This document shows positions 1 through 12,669 of a DNA stretch of 64,000 bases, piece by piece. Position 1 is the stretch's first letter; each line of letters begins with the position of its first letter. The DNA comes from Neelides folsomi (taxonomy: Eukaryota; Arthropoda; Collembola; Neelipleona; Neelidae). The stretch is taken from the NCBI GenBank assembly GCA_034687125.1, contig JAQGBZ010000020.1:370453-434452 (forward strand), read 5' to 3'. The translations under genes were made by a program, and so were the position numbers. The notes beneath the pieces were generated by a model, which was given only the letters and a program-made list of their open reading frames with translations, searched no databases and had not been told where the DNA came from.

Positions 1-562
1 ATGGCGATGTTCAAACTCCTTCCACGAATTCCGGTGCGGTGTAATCACTTTTTACCTCATTTAAAAATTTGTTGTTGATTTCAATTTGTGGGCGAGCACT
101 CGTTGGACTCTCGGGAGAAATCTAATCTACCCTTTGGCTACATTTTAAACAGGGAGATTCAAATGATTAAAACTCATTTGATAAAGCTCAACATTTCAAT
201 GAAAACATTTAAATCAAGGATTTAAATCAACTTTAACATCTTTAAAACATTTAAATCTAACTGTACACTCATACATTTTCCCAAATATTCCATTTTTTCA
301 CATTATAAGTTTATAATGAAAAATAAGCACACTATTTTGGATCCAAAGTTTCAGTAGTATTATTACATAATAAAATAGATTTGTTCTTAATTAAATACAT
401 TTATAACCATTTACTGATAATTCAGGTATCAGTAAATAGTACAATTACAGAGGTTCTTTAACTAAAGTTACACAATGATATAATAAATATCGACTGGGAT
501 TTGGAAAGCCAGGATTACGATACTTTTTCCATGGTGCATCATGGTGAGGCTATTCAATTATA

Positions 563-580
563 TTAGGTTAGGTTAGGTTA
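563..580 (+). repeat. Short TTAGG telomere-type tract
   Basis: Three perfect TTAGG units followed by a degenerate one. TTAGG is the ancestral arthropod telomere repeat. At this length it is an interstitial trace, possibly from a repeat family, since similar tracts lie at 33281-33360 and 57151-57165. Confidence 0.6.
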
Positions 581-2280
581 AGTTGGAGGGCGTAACTTGT
601 ATTCATATACCAATACACAAGATTCCATGGTGCTGGCTTTCCGAAAGTCAGCCTAAATATCAATGGCTAAGCTCAAGTAACTTATTAACCTTTTATAATA
701 AATAATAATATCGGGTAGGTTTGATAGTAAACACATTTTGTAGATATCTTTATATGGAAAAGCTCCATGAGCTAGGAATATGCTTGTGACCATAATGTAT
801 GTGATTTTATGAAGGCATGAGATCACCTTTATTTGGTTTCGGTTTTTATTGGAGGCATAAGGTTGAAGAGATTCTCTCTTGTGATTCTTGTGATGTTGAA
901 GCAGAATGAAGATAAACCACACGCAAACGTCGTCCTCCTCCTCCCACATGCAAATGAGGATTATTGCGTAGAAGGCGGATTGTGATCTCGTCGCGTGAGG
1001 CCCGCCAACTCTCCACGCAGATCCCAAATCGCCCAATGAACTTCCTCTCCTCACTCGACCCCCAAAACCCAATTAGATAACCCTCACAACCACTCTTTTC
1101 AATTAGGGACAGATAAAGAAATTGACATTTTAAACAACTTCCAAAATCAGACCACAAATACCACAAATACCTCAATGTTCACAAAATGTTCACCATCTTT
1201 GACTTATTCAAATCACAATTTGTACTTTTCCCCCAAACTTCCCCAATCTCAAATATTTTGTATTTCACGAATCAACCAAATGTTGAAATTTCTTTGCCAT
1301 TCAAACTTTAAAGAATTTATAAGAAATTTACCTCCACAATTTAAATATGAATTAGATTTTAATAAGAATTTATAAAAAGAATTTAAGGTAAGGATTGTTA
1401 AAGGAATTTGAATTGCCCTTTCCAAATGTCCTCATGAAAGATTCCAAGTTTTGACCTGATTGTGACTTTTGACAATTCAACTTCTTTTGAGGATGTCAGG
1501 AGTAATATTGTAATCCATAGAAAGAGATAGGGATGGATATTTGGATTATTGGATGATTTGTGAATGGACACTTTAGAGATTCCTTTGGTGTTCTTCAAGT
1601 GTCTGTTTGGGGAGTTTTGTGGGATGAATGGAGATTCTCCAATTGGGACATTTCCCTTTGCCAGACAACCCAAGAGATGTCAAAAGTGACAAGGGACGGG
1701 GAGATGAGGATGTGACAGGTGATGGGCGCATTCTTTCCCATTGCCACAGTACTCAAAATGCGCAGTGCGAATGAGTTAATTGAAGAATCATTCCCTCGCA
1801 GGTTGAATCATAAGTTTTCATAAACAAATAATCACAGGTTTGATCCAAGGAGCGTAAATGAGGATTTGGTAAACGTGGAGTCATAAAGTGAAGGTAAATG
1901 GAATTTCTGTCCTGTCAACTCCCATTTGAATAATTTGAAGGAAGTGAGCTGGGGAGTTTGACAACCCAATGGAGCGTGTGAGATGAAGTGGGGGATAAAA
2001 CGGCAATGTTCTACACACTCAAATTCCCATGTTCGAATTCCTCCTTTATCCATCCAAATATTTATTATTGAGGAATCAAATCACTAAATCTCAACTTATG
2101 TACAAAAACAATTTACAAAAATCCTCGCAAACAATTCCAAAAAACACGACCAAATTCACAAAATAAATCCGTTAAGTGTTTTATGGTCAAACAGGAATTT
2201 TCCCATATAAAACACCTTACATGATTATTGGTATTTTTATTGATCATATGAACCATTCATATTAATTCTATTTACTTGTA

Positions 2281-2355
2281 CAGGTTGGGCCATAAGTATC
2301 TTTCTTTTTAAATGGACAATCGTATAAAAAAGAATGAAACTTATGGCCCACCCTG
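2281..2355. mobile_element. 75-bp mariner-type MITE, copy 1
   Basis: The ends are an imperfect inverted repeat: the left end reads tgggccataagt and the right end reads acttatggccca. TA dinucleotides sit directly outside both ends (2279-2280 and 2356-2357), as expected for a Tc1/mariner target-site duplication. The interior is non-coding. A second copy with the same ends lies at 37855-37928. It is too short to encode a transposase, so it would have been moved in trans. Confidence 0.75.
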
Positions 2356-5300
2356 TATACCTATACAAGAAGCATTTTGCTCTTTACATTTGTGTATTTT
2401 AAGTACATACCTACGTTTATAATTTTAATTATTCCTTGGATTCTTAGTTAAAATGATTTGTGCTGTTTTTAAATATTAATTTTTATAAAATTAATTATTG
2501 ATTATCCATTAATGACTGGTTTTATTGTATGGGTGAGCTCTGGCTTTTGCCGGAGAGATAAGTGACGTAATGTGGGCACTTAAATTGAAAGAAGGGGATT
2601 TGAAGAACATGAAGTTGAAAGTGGGCTTTGAATTTCCCAAAGAATCTCCATGTTGTTTGGGATTTCGTGCAGCGAGCCGTCGTCCGCGGAGTGTGCAACC
2701 AGCTAATGCTTTCAGTCCAACACACACACACCACTCATTTTTATATTACGTCCTTATGCCTACCTTTATGACGAGTTATTCAACTTGAAAACTCCTATTG
2801 GGACTTTTCCGGGGTTTCGGGCCTATTTGAAGCATTTGAGGTATTCCAGGTTGTATATTTAATTTCTACGAGTCAATTTGCCGTCTCATGATAATGAGAC
2901 AGTGGGTCAACCTCCCCGCACTCCACTTGCATTGATTTGAAGGGAATTAGAGAGGGAGATGTCTGCGTGATCGCGTGACTCCCTCCCCATATTTCCAAAA
3001 TATTTCTTACATATTTCTCCCGTATATTACTCCCGTATATTGCTCCCGGTTGTGATCCGACGTGTTTCGAGTGTCTCATCTCGCCCTTTATCGTCCCTCT
3101 CCATAAATTGATTCAAGGAGCTGATGGGGAGGGAAGAAGTGGGACGCAAATCCAAAGATTAAAATCTCCTCCAATAATAATAAACTTTTATATCCTCCAC
3201 TTTTTTGCACGCGAATTGCGACGGGGCCGAAGGAGAAATGACTGTTATTTCCATTATCTCAAATCCCAATAATCCCCCTTGCGTAAATCTCCATTCACTC
3301 AGCTCTTATTGAATGAAGGGAAATGAAAAAGGCAAGGTGATGTTTAAAAGAGTTGTGTGAGAAGTTAATACACCACGTGGTTGAATGATGGACCAGAGAT
3401 ATTTCCCAAGACCAATATTTGGTAAATTGTAAAGGGATCGGAAATGAAATGGATCGGAGGATTTGTGTAGGACTGAGAGGGCCGGCTGTGTCAATTGGGA
3501 AACGGGGAAATGAGGGGATTAAGTGGGACAGATGAGAAAAGGGTTGAGGCGACAGTTGATGAGACATTTGAGACTTATTGCCTCCACTCCCTCACGATCA
3601 CAGAAACTGAAGCTATTATTAATTACCAAATTCCTCTAGCTATAACTAACTCTAAGTCAATCACTTAAAATGTGACTACCTATTTTATACTCATCCAAAT
3701 AGGAGAACATATACAAAATATATCAGTATGTATGACATCTTATAATATGTATGTACAATGTAGTACATGTGTTATATGAAAGCTATCTTGGGTTATCTTA
3801 TGAGTGGATTATGTGCATTGACACTTATAGGAATTCGGGAGTGACATTTGAGGGCGAAGGGTGATTAAGAGAAGTGTCCGGGTGACTCGTGCCTCTTAAG
3901 GGGGGCGGGGTTCCCCTCTCTCATTTAGCAATATTTGAATGAATTGTTGTCTTTGGACCTCACAAGACGCGCTGGCCTTCTTATCATCTATCTGACATGG
4001 ATCGTTGTTTGACCAAGTGAATGTCCCATGTCACCCTTGGAGATAATCCACCGTTCCAGCACACTTTCTTTGTCATTTGGAACAACATTGGGATTCTGAC
4101 CACCACTTGACCAGCTCCCCAACGGACCCTCAAAACCACTTATTTAAATTCACCTTTGATGAGACAGGGAAGTGTCAATTCCACTGTAAATAACATTACA
4201 ATCCCCTTATCATGTAACGGGAGGATGATGAGGAGGAACAAGGGGATTTAAACATTGGAATCCCAATTAAAATATTTATTAAATATAGAAGACGATCGAT
4301 TGGAAAAATCTCGACCGTTGTTGACTCAGGCGAGGAATAAATGGAATACAATTCCTTTAAAACGACTCCGCTCAAGCAAATATTTGCCAACCCGAGTTCC
4401 CCAACATATCAAATAACTCGGACACGAATGATCCAATGCATGCAACAAAATTACAAAATAAAGATTTCACTAATCCGCTTCTTTTTAAAATTTAATCTAT
4501 AAATGACTTTAACAATTTTATTTTTAACATGTTACAAATAATTTTTATTAAAATCACAATTAAAGGTTTATCATTAAATGGTATACTTAATATTATTTAA
4601 ACGAGATTAGTATTGAGTATGGTTAATGCATGAATCTCAATGGATGGAATTGAATGAAGGTGAAGCGATAAAAAAGATAGGCTCATCGTCGACCTTAATC
4701 TTCCTTCAAAGGACTTGTGATAATTCCTAAGATAATTTTGATATTTTATCTTAATCCTCATAATCCAATGTTATTTTTATTCGACAAACACGCAAATTTA
4801 CACTTCAATGTCTGCCCTGCCCAAATTCGGCCAAATATAGACATCAAAGCCTAAAGTCTTTTCATTCTCATTAAAAATCCGCTTTATCTCCCATTTTTTG
4901 CCAGCTTAAATGAAAATTCATAAATAAATGAAACATCAATTCAATCCCTTTGATAAAAATTTTAAATGCAATTGTTCAAAATACAAATACTTAAAACAAT
5001 AAGTAAGTTTATAATACCTATAATTAAACATATTCCAGTTAAAACTAATAGTTAGGGCATTTAAATGTGTATCCAAAGTAGATCGTATAAATGAAGTTGT
5101 CAGAAATGAGATGTTGAGATTTGAATTCCCATCTTGGACTTGTATTGAATGGGCAAATGGACCTGGGAACTTGGTTGAGCAAAACGGCTTGTATTGAGAT
5201 TTGAGATCTGCGATAATTCTCCTCGAGTTGTGCATAAAATTAAGTGTATTTTTATTGAGGTGATGTGTGGAGGGTTTGGGACTGCAGAGAGATAGGCGCA

Positions 5301-5555
5301 TGAGATAAGCGAACCCTTTCCATACATTCCATGCACCTTGAAAGGGTCGATGGAGGGATTTGGGGTCGACCGCAGGTACGCCACTAATTACTCCAAATCG
5401 ATCCCCCTCACACGACCCTCTCAACCAAACCACCCCAATTAAAACTTCAAATAATGAATTAAACCCTGGTCAATTAAATCTCTTTAATTTCTTTATGCGA
5501 ACATTCCACTCCTTTTCCAATTAAATTCTTCCGGAAAGTAAAAAGCTGAAATTGG

Positions 5556-5615
5556 GTTTTCTTCAATTCCGTTTTCTTCAATTAAGTTTTCTTCAATTGA
5601 GTTTTCTTCAATTTG
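5556..5615. repeat. Four tandem copies of a 15-bp unit
   Basis: The unit gttttcttcaatt plus two variable bases is repeated four times without a gap (5556-5570, 5571-5585, 5586-5600, 5601-5615). It lies about 0.5 kb upstream of the labial start codon. Because 15 is divisible by three it keeps an antisense frame open (IEEN repeats), but nothing suggests that frame is translated. It could be a minisatellite or a cluster of binding sites. Confidence 0.7.
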
Positions 5616-6080
5616 TTGTGTGAGCGGAGAATGATTTGAAAAGAAGCTCAAGAAGATTTTGCTGTCGGAGGAGTCGTGGTGGTGGAGGAGGCGGAGTTTC
5701 CTTGGATCTCTTGTGGATTGGGGCGGGGAGGTGGAAGGGCGGATGGGGAGGTGGAGCACCCAAAATTCACCCGACTCCCAAAGACCCAAACTCCGCACCC
5801 AGACCTCCGCAGTTCCACGATGGGAACCACCGACCATCCATCATCCACTTCATCCACATACCACGCTCATTAACAAGTTAATTAATTGAAAACAAATCAA
5901 AGTCCCGCCATGACAAGTTGACAGTGAACTCCGTCACAGTGTTTAACCTCATTATGACTCTTCTCCTCCATAATTTCACCTTAATTGACAAGACTCCCAA
6001 GTTGGGCCCAATTAACCCAATTAGTTTTCCCTCAGATGATTAAAGTTTCCCTCTGTGCCTGGTTTTCCGCCTGAACTAAT
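5616..6080. other. Probable labial promoter / 5' UTR region
   Basis: No separate gene is seen. A GC-richer patch at about 5640-5830 is followed by AT-richer DNA up to the labial start. All forward frames are closed just before the chosen ATG, so exon 1 cannot extend upstream in frame. No clear TATA box was recognised at a fitting distance. Confidence 0.4.
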
Positions 6081-6089
6081 ATGAAGTGA
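6081..6089 (+). promoter_or_regulatory. Three-codon upstream ORF before labial
   Basis: ATG AAG TGA (Met-Lys-stop) ends three bases before the labial start codon at 6093. A minimal uORF this close would force termination and near-immediate reinitiation, or leaky scanning, and could damp labial translation. The sequence is plain to see; the effect is inferred and depends on the transcript starting upstream of 6081. Confidence 0.4.
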
Positions 6090-6092
6090 GAA

Positions 6093-9000
6093 ATGAGTTC
6101 GAACATGATCTACGGCCTTTGCAACGGAGGAATCGGCCCGGACACTTTTCCCACCACCACCAATAGCGGCGTCAATGCCAGCGTCCAACATCTCCCTTCC
6201 CAACATCTACACCAAAACGTTTACCATCAGCACTTTCCCGAAACCACCACGAGCGGATATTCCTCCTATGCCCAGAACGACTTCTACGGGGGCTACAATC
6301 ACCCGAATGGCGGGTCCTCGCCGGAGGGAATCTCGCCCGACAACAACGGCCTTTCCTACACGAACCTCGAACCCGGGTATAATTTCTACAACGGCGGGGC
6401 CGCGACGACGACGGCCAATTCGACGGCCAATTCCTACGAGATGGGGGCGAGTCCCGTCCTGGCCGACCCCGTCGCTCCCTCCGTCTACTCCTACACGGCC
6501 GAGTTCCCCCGGGGGGAGATGTGCGAAGGGGGGAGTTATCCTCTGGGCGGCGGGTTCCATAACGGCGGAGGAGTCCTCAACCTCCCGCCCCACACGCACA
6601 GTTCCTGTCTGCTCTCCTCAAACCAGATGACCCACGGCGGGATGGGACTCGTACAGCAAGCTTCCATTCAGCACTTGGGAAACACAGGGAATTTGATACA
6701 GCCTCATCAGAACAACCCAAATGTCCCGACCTACAAGTGGATGCAAGTCAAGAGAAATGTTCCTAAACCCACACCTCAAGGTAATTAAACCCGTTTTAAT
6801 TTAATTCTTATTCAATTCCCAATAAATAGTCATCTAATTAATGAACATGTAATTAATGAACTTTAATCATTTAAGTTATATGTAGCATTAAATGTTACTT
6901 TAAATGTAATTTAAATCCTTGCACTTATCACCAAATGAGGAAGAACAGAAATGTTAAATTTGTCTGGAGGGATTAAAGGGGAAAGTAAACAATGGGAGTT
7001 GGAATGAAAAACTACGTTTTGATCAACTCCGAAGCTCAAGTGACATTTTCATGAGCACCGGGGAGTGATTAGATAAAAGGGATTAAGGTGAAGGAACCAA
7101 ATCTCTTTTTATCTTTTATTTTCCTTACTAAGCCACCACTCACTTTGATTCAATGATTAAACTTTTCACTCTTATCAACTCATACCATAGTTAATTCATT
7201 TAGATATACAAATACTTATTTATAACATTTATCATTGCTTAACATTATTTTTATAATTTATAGTTAGTCAATGTTTCAATGAATTTGTTTATGAGAGTTA
7301 GTTTGGGCGAACAAAGCTAGTGGCTTAAGATAAGGTTTTTAAGCGTAACTTTAAATGCATTTTTAAATCTGTAACTCATGATCTTTTTTCAATTTAATAG
7401 ACAGCGGAATTCATAACTTAAGCAATGGTACGCCAAAATTACTTTTTTGTATTACAAATTTGCCATTACACTTTAGCCATTTAGTGAATAATTTAGATGT
7501 TTTTATCATTGAATAGACTATATATAATTTATAATAGACTATATTTTGTAACTATGTGTTTTTAATTAACTATGTTGTTCTTGTTTTATTTACCGGAATT
7601 CAAACTAATCCGAACTACAGATAGGTATTTATGTATTAATAGATGGAATCATACGATGGTTTGATGTTATTGTTTATCGTAATCTTCCCAGACATTGTGC
7701 AATTAAATCGTCATCTGTGAGCTATAAACTGATTGTTTCAAAATCATGTGGTCGGGGAGATAGGACGGGAGTTATTGACAATTTAATCTCCATTATCTTC
7801 CTCATGCCAATCAGGATGTTTGAATTTACGAGCCAGTTGAGGTTGACGGCTTCAACGGCGGCAACTTTTCAAAGAACAATTTAACGAGGAAATTCTTTTC
7901 ATTCTGCATTGAGAAAATAAATTTCCCAATCAGAGGTTCATTTACACTTCAAATACCCTTCTTATAATTCTTCCATTCACCCCCAATGATTTGTCATTTA
8001 AAGACATCATTTTTTGACCTGTAACGCTTTTAAACTTTTAACATGAAATTATAAGACATTAAACATTATTATACGAATTAAAAAAGCATTATGAGTTTTG
8101 TGAGAGTTGTAATGTGTATAAATGCATTGAGTATAAAATGTGTTTGTTATAATGCAGAAATGTATAGGGATTTTTCATTGCTTGAAATGGCCGTGAGGGA
8201 ATTTTGGACTCCGCGGTGAAGAGGAAAAAGGAGATAAAAAAGCTAACTGTCTTCTTCCTTGTCAGAGACATTTCATTAATTCTCAACCCCGAAGCTCAAA
8301 AATGTGACAATGATTATTGTTGGACATTTGAAGGCTTACAACTTTCGGCAGCTTTTGACCTCTTCAAATGGAACTTGGGGAGAAATGAGATCTTTTACTT
8401 CAAACATCTCAACAAATTCAATTCCAGATTCTTCCAATCTACGTATAATGTCTCAAGATCTCCATATAAAATTTTATTATCTTTGAGATGTTCTGTGTGA
8501 GATCTGTAAGATTTCTGAGATGTTCAGATCTGTAAGATTTGAAAGTTTAGATCCGTGAGATAAGAGAGAGTGTGTAAAAGGGTGAAATGAGTATTAAAAT
8601 GAGTCTGAGGATTGATGGGGTTTGGACGTGATTGGACCACCCTTCTTGTGAAGCCTCTAGGCGTGTAATTTGCATATGTCAAGTGTCAATTGGATTCATT
8701 TGATTGGGCGGGTATTGATAGGACCAAGCGGTTCGTGACAAATGTCATTTGAGTTCGTTGAGGATTTCTTTCAAGGTTTCATCCCTTGGATTTGCCCCCT
8801 ACCCACGCAAATCCCTCATCTATTCAAAATCATGTTTTCCCTCTGTCATCGCCCATCATTTCACCAACTTCACATTCAGAGCTTTACATACTTTACATAT
8901 AAGTCCAGTATGAAAGATATTCAAATACTATTACTTTCTAAAACGAACACTTGTTGTAATTCAGTTATCTTCTATACATTTATCATCATCGTATTGTATT

Positions 9001-12000
9001 TTATCTTAATGTATTTTATATGCGTACTATGAGCTTCTCTTGGTTATTTTTAGCATCAGGATGACAAAAACAAGATAGTTAAAATGACAAAATGCTTCCG
9101 GGAAAGAAAAGGATAAGCATAGACTCCAAACAGTTTTAGCCTTATAAAAAAAGTATCGTATTTTTCCGAGGAAAGTTGGGGGAAGGAAGCAATATGTGAG
9201 TCATTTGTCATCTTCTTGGCATCTCAAGTGATGAGACCTGAGAGTTTCCCATTCATCTATTGATCTATTCAAGATCCACTCGAGATCATCCCAAGTTGAT
9301 CCATAGGAAGGAGAAAAAAGATGGTGCAAATGGAGAGTGAGTCAGAGTCTATTCAACCAGTCACCCGCACAATTCAGGAGAATATAATGGAAAAACTTTT
9401 ACAACATTTTTACCCCAAAGGCACCGACGTTCAAAACTCCCCTTTGGAAAAGTTCTCCCTTCCCCCAAAACTGTTATTGACTATCTCAATTCCACAGAGA
9501 ACTTCCATTCCACGCTAGTCCTTTAATTTGTTTAATGCCAGGCCAAATTTTTGTTGGGTTTTATGTTCAAATAAAATCCAATTCCGCAAGGTTGGAGATC
9601 TTTGTGAAATAACCCAAGAGTCATAAGAGTTAATGTGGAACTAATAAAGAAAAGGAGGATTGGGCCTTAATTAGACGATTAATAATTTTTATGTGGTCCG
9701 TGAGGGAAGTCTATAAAATGAGAGTGAGGGCAGGAGAAGAAGTTTAATTTCTCTACCGGTCCCTATCAAAGGAAGAGATCTTTTATTGACCAAGGAGCTT
9801 TGCCCCTTTTAGTATTTTATAGTCTTGATAGGGAAATCTCTGGGAAAAAACTATTTTTGCGAATTTAATCGACATGTCGAGGGAAGGAATGTGAGTCATA
9901 AGGGGAAAAGATTTGAGTGGTGAGGAAAGGTCCAAAACACGCCACTTATTCTCAAATGCTCAAATCTCCCTCATTCATTAACACCCATTTCAGTCCATTC
10001 CAAGTTTAGAGGAATATTATGAATTAAATACCAACAATTTTATCAAACTCTCAACCACTTTATTTCTTAAATATCGAATGTTCAATTAATTTATATAACT
10101 TTAAAATATACACTAAAAATTTAATTGTAAATAAACTAATTGAATTGCAAACATTTATTTTTGGTAGTTGACAATTAAATTATTTAAGTAAACTTTTAAT
10201 CATTTTATTTAAATTGATTTTAATGTTACGTATTGGATTTTGAATATTTTGCACGGATATACAGTTGTATTTGAATTTGATCGTATGGAGAAAGTGGAGT
10301 CATAAAGAGAAATGGCTTTGAGTTCTGGAAGGGTTGCTTGGGCCGAGATAGGAGCAAAGATAAACCTCCAACAACGACCAAAGCACGAACTCCCGAATAT
10401 TTTTTCCATCAACTTACAAACTCCGACATTCGGATTAAGCAGAAAAGCAAATCCCATAAGCTCCAACACATTTTTCCTTTTCATTCAATCCTCAATACAT
10501 TTTATAAAAATTGCCAATAAATAATTCAATAATAGGAATTCATTGAATTTAAAATATCTCAATTTATTCACCTTAAATCATTCGCTTCAAATCCAAATTC
10601 CTTTGTATATTAAAATCCTAATATGGAACTGAAAGTGTTAACGATCAATTATTTGTGATAACGTGGGAAGAAGATGGCCGCTCCGGCCATGACGTTGTTT
10701 TTGTTCATCTTTTGGTCAACAAGGTGTTTATTTGCGCCCCGCGAGGCAGCGAGTGGTGAAGCGGGAAGAAAGGAGGCCTTTGGATTCGGATTGGATTTGC
10801 TTCTCCGCTCCCATTCCCTTTGTATTTCCCCCGAATTACCAACTCTGACTGTCGCGTCCAGCGAATGATGGATCGCTCCAACATTCTCCCAACCTTTCAC
10901 GAGAACTTCGCCCTCACCAAAAGAAAAATAAAACTTTTTCCCCTGCTGCTCCGCCGACCGTTGAAAAAACACTTTTTTATTCCATTCAAAATCCTCGTAC
11001 AATGAACAACAATACAAAAAATCCCCTTACTGGTGAAAATCCAATCCATAGGACAGTTTTAGCATTCAGAGCGAACAGCCCAGAGGAAATTCTTACTTTA
11101 TATAAGATAGAATTTAATTTAACTGATTTTTCTAGTACTTATATAATATTCTATTACATGATAATACTTACTGATAGTACAGATATCCTCTATACTATAC
11201 AAATGAAAATATGTATAGAGTACATAAGAAGCTTATCAACTTATAAGATGTTTGTACTACTGATATTGAATATACTATACATAAATTACAGATCATATAC
11301 CAGATAGTGATTGATTGACAATGGTGTTAAGGGTCCTATGCAAATAATTGAATTAAGGAGTCATCGGTCAATTAGAGCAATGTGATTCATTCATTAAGAT
11401 CTGACTTTTTTTCCAGTGGGTGGGAGCGAATTCGGGAACGGCGTGTTGACCGCAGGCGGAGGGAATCATCTAGGCAATTCCCTCATGGGCGGCAGCGGGG
11501 GTCACGGGGGCAGCGGAGGTGCTGCGGGTCGGACGAATTTCTCCACGAAGCAGCTAACGGAGCTTGAGAAGGAGTTCCACTTCAACAAGTACCTCACCCG
11601 GGCGAGGCGGATCGAAATCGCCTCTGCTCTCTCACTCAACGAAACACAGGTGAGGACAAAATTCAATATTTAAATCGATCCTTCTCAACTTCTTCAATGC
11701 TCAATGAAAAAATTAAATCACTTTGAAAGAGATTAATCTCTTAATTAATCTCTAATGTCAATTAATATTAAATACAAATTACATTACAAGTAGGATTCAG
11801 CAATAACAATAATAAGTTGTATTGTAGTTAATTGTAAATAATAAAGTTAATTATATTTTCAGGTGAAGATCTGGTTCCAGAATCGTCGTATGAAGCAGAA
11901 GAAGCGAATGAAAGAGGGTTTGGTGGTTCCTCAGGAGAGCGGCGGAGTGAACGGAACGTCGCCGACGACGCCCGACACCCCGTCCGACAATTCCAACTCC

Positions 12001-12066
12001 AACTCGAGCTGTCACACGGAGAACAACAAAGTGGAGGTTCCGTCGCCGACGCCTTCGCCGCCATAG
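6093..12066 (+). CDS. lab: Hox1 homeodomain transcription factor Labial
   Basis: Nuclear DNA-binding protein that specifies the anterior head segment in arthropods, usually with Extradenticle. Three exons join in frame: 6093-6780, 11417-11649, 11863-12066, giving 374 residues. The labial-class hexapeptide YKWMQVKRN lies at residues 214-222 and binds the PBC partner. A glycine-rich linker follows, then the homeodomain at about residues 264-323, with [24 protein letters not shown], and the recognition helix [15 protein letters not shown] (W48 = 311, N51 = 314). The second intron splits the homeodomain between positions 44 and 45, a position I recall for labial genes. The start is the first in-frame ATG after stops. 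Exon 1 is much GC-richer than its surroundings and holds long open frames in other frames, which are shadows. The N-terminus is rich in Asn, Tyr, Gly and Thr, as usual for the family. Confidence 0.96.
6781..11416. other. Large first intron of labial
   Basis: Begins gtaatt and ends ttttccag. At 4.6 kb it dwarfs almost every other intron in the window. I see no gene in it. GC-richer islands occur at about 7740-7990, 8160-8860, 9180-9980, 10310-10480 and 10670-10990, with AT-rich DNA between. Large first introns of Hox genes often carry enhancers; that role here is inferred from position alone. Confidence 0.6.
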
Positions 12067-12669
12067 CTTTTCTATCTCCATGAATCTTGTCATATCATTC
12101 TTGCTCTGTAGATCCTCCCAAGTTACCAATTAGTCACGCCCCGACTAGACCCACTCAAGTATTCAAATGATCTTCTGCTTTGGTTATTCAAATATTACAA
12201 ATCATATCCAATAAATTTACAATATCTCAATAATAAACAAATCCATTTATTCACCAAATATCATCAATTTACATAATTATTCATTATTAAAAATTATAAT
12301 ACTTTCATTTAAAACATTAGTTCATAAATAATAAGTGTTCTTAATTAATCATCTTCATAATAAAAATTTTAAAGAGTAAATTTTAATTAGAAATGATAAT
12401 TCACCAATATATATATATTATAATAATTTCAATTACCATCAACGTTTATTTTTTTATTATTGACTAATTGATATACTGCGTGATATTTGTATATTATACT
12501 TATAATGTTATGCTTATAATGATTCTTATCGTTAGTTAAACTGGTCATGTTTAGATTTGAGTTGTCCTTGTTGGAATACAGGTATGTAAATGAACCATTG
12601 TTATCTCCTCAAGAGCCCATGTGATTCCCTTGAGGAACTTCAAGCCCCGTCTTCAATTTATTCCACAAA
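12067..12669. other. Intergenic, labial 3' side to LRMDA-like gene
   Basis: Contains the labial 3' UTR. Several AATAAA/AATAAT words occur around 12210-12360 and could serve polyadenylation. The second half is very AT-rich and ends just before the next gene's ATG. No coding exon seen. Confidence 0.5.

Larger units (their letters stand above)
1..5555. other. Non-coding upstream flank of labial
   Basis: I find no convincing gene here. The DNA alternates between AT-rich stretches and GC-richer islands of roughly 100-400 bases (about 900-1080, 1400-2050, 2520-2800, 2880-3570, 3830-4150, 5230-5420). Open frames in these islands have no recognisable motifs, no matching exon neighbours and no domain content. 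In a Hox flank such islands are reasonable enhancer candidates, but this is inference only. The stretch also carries a short TTAGG tract and one mariner-type MITE, listed separately. Confidence 0.6.

Noticed and set aside
653-1175. Two overlapping minus-strand frames at the left edge
   Set aside because: Different frames cover the same GC-richer island, neither with protein-like composition throughout.
4936-5433. 165-codon minus-strand frame upstream of labial
   Set aside because: No motif, no promoter or splice context, and a second minus frame overlaps it.
6175-6630. Long plus-strand and minus-strand frames overlapping labial exon 1
   Set aside because: Exon 1 is GC-rich, which leaves alternative frames open. 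They show no motif, and the labial frame carries the hexapeptide and splices in phase to the homeobox.
10649-11017. 122-codon minus-strand frame in labial intron 1
   Set aside because: No recognisable domain, low-complexity charged composition, and plus-strand frames overlap it; treated as a GC island.
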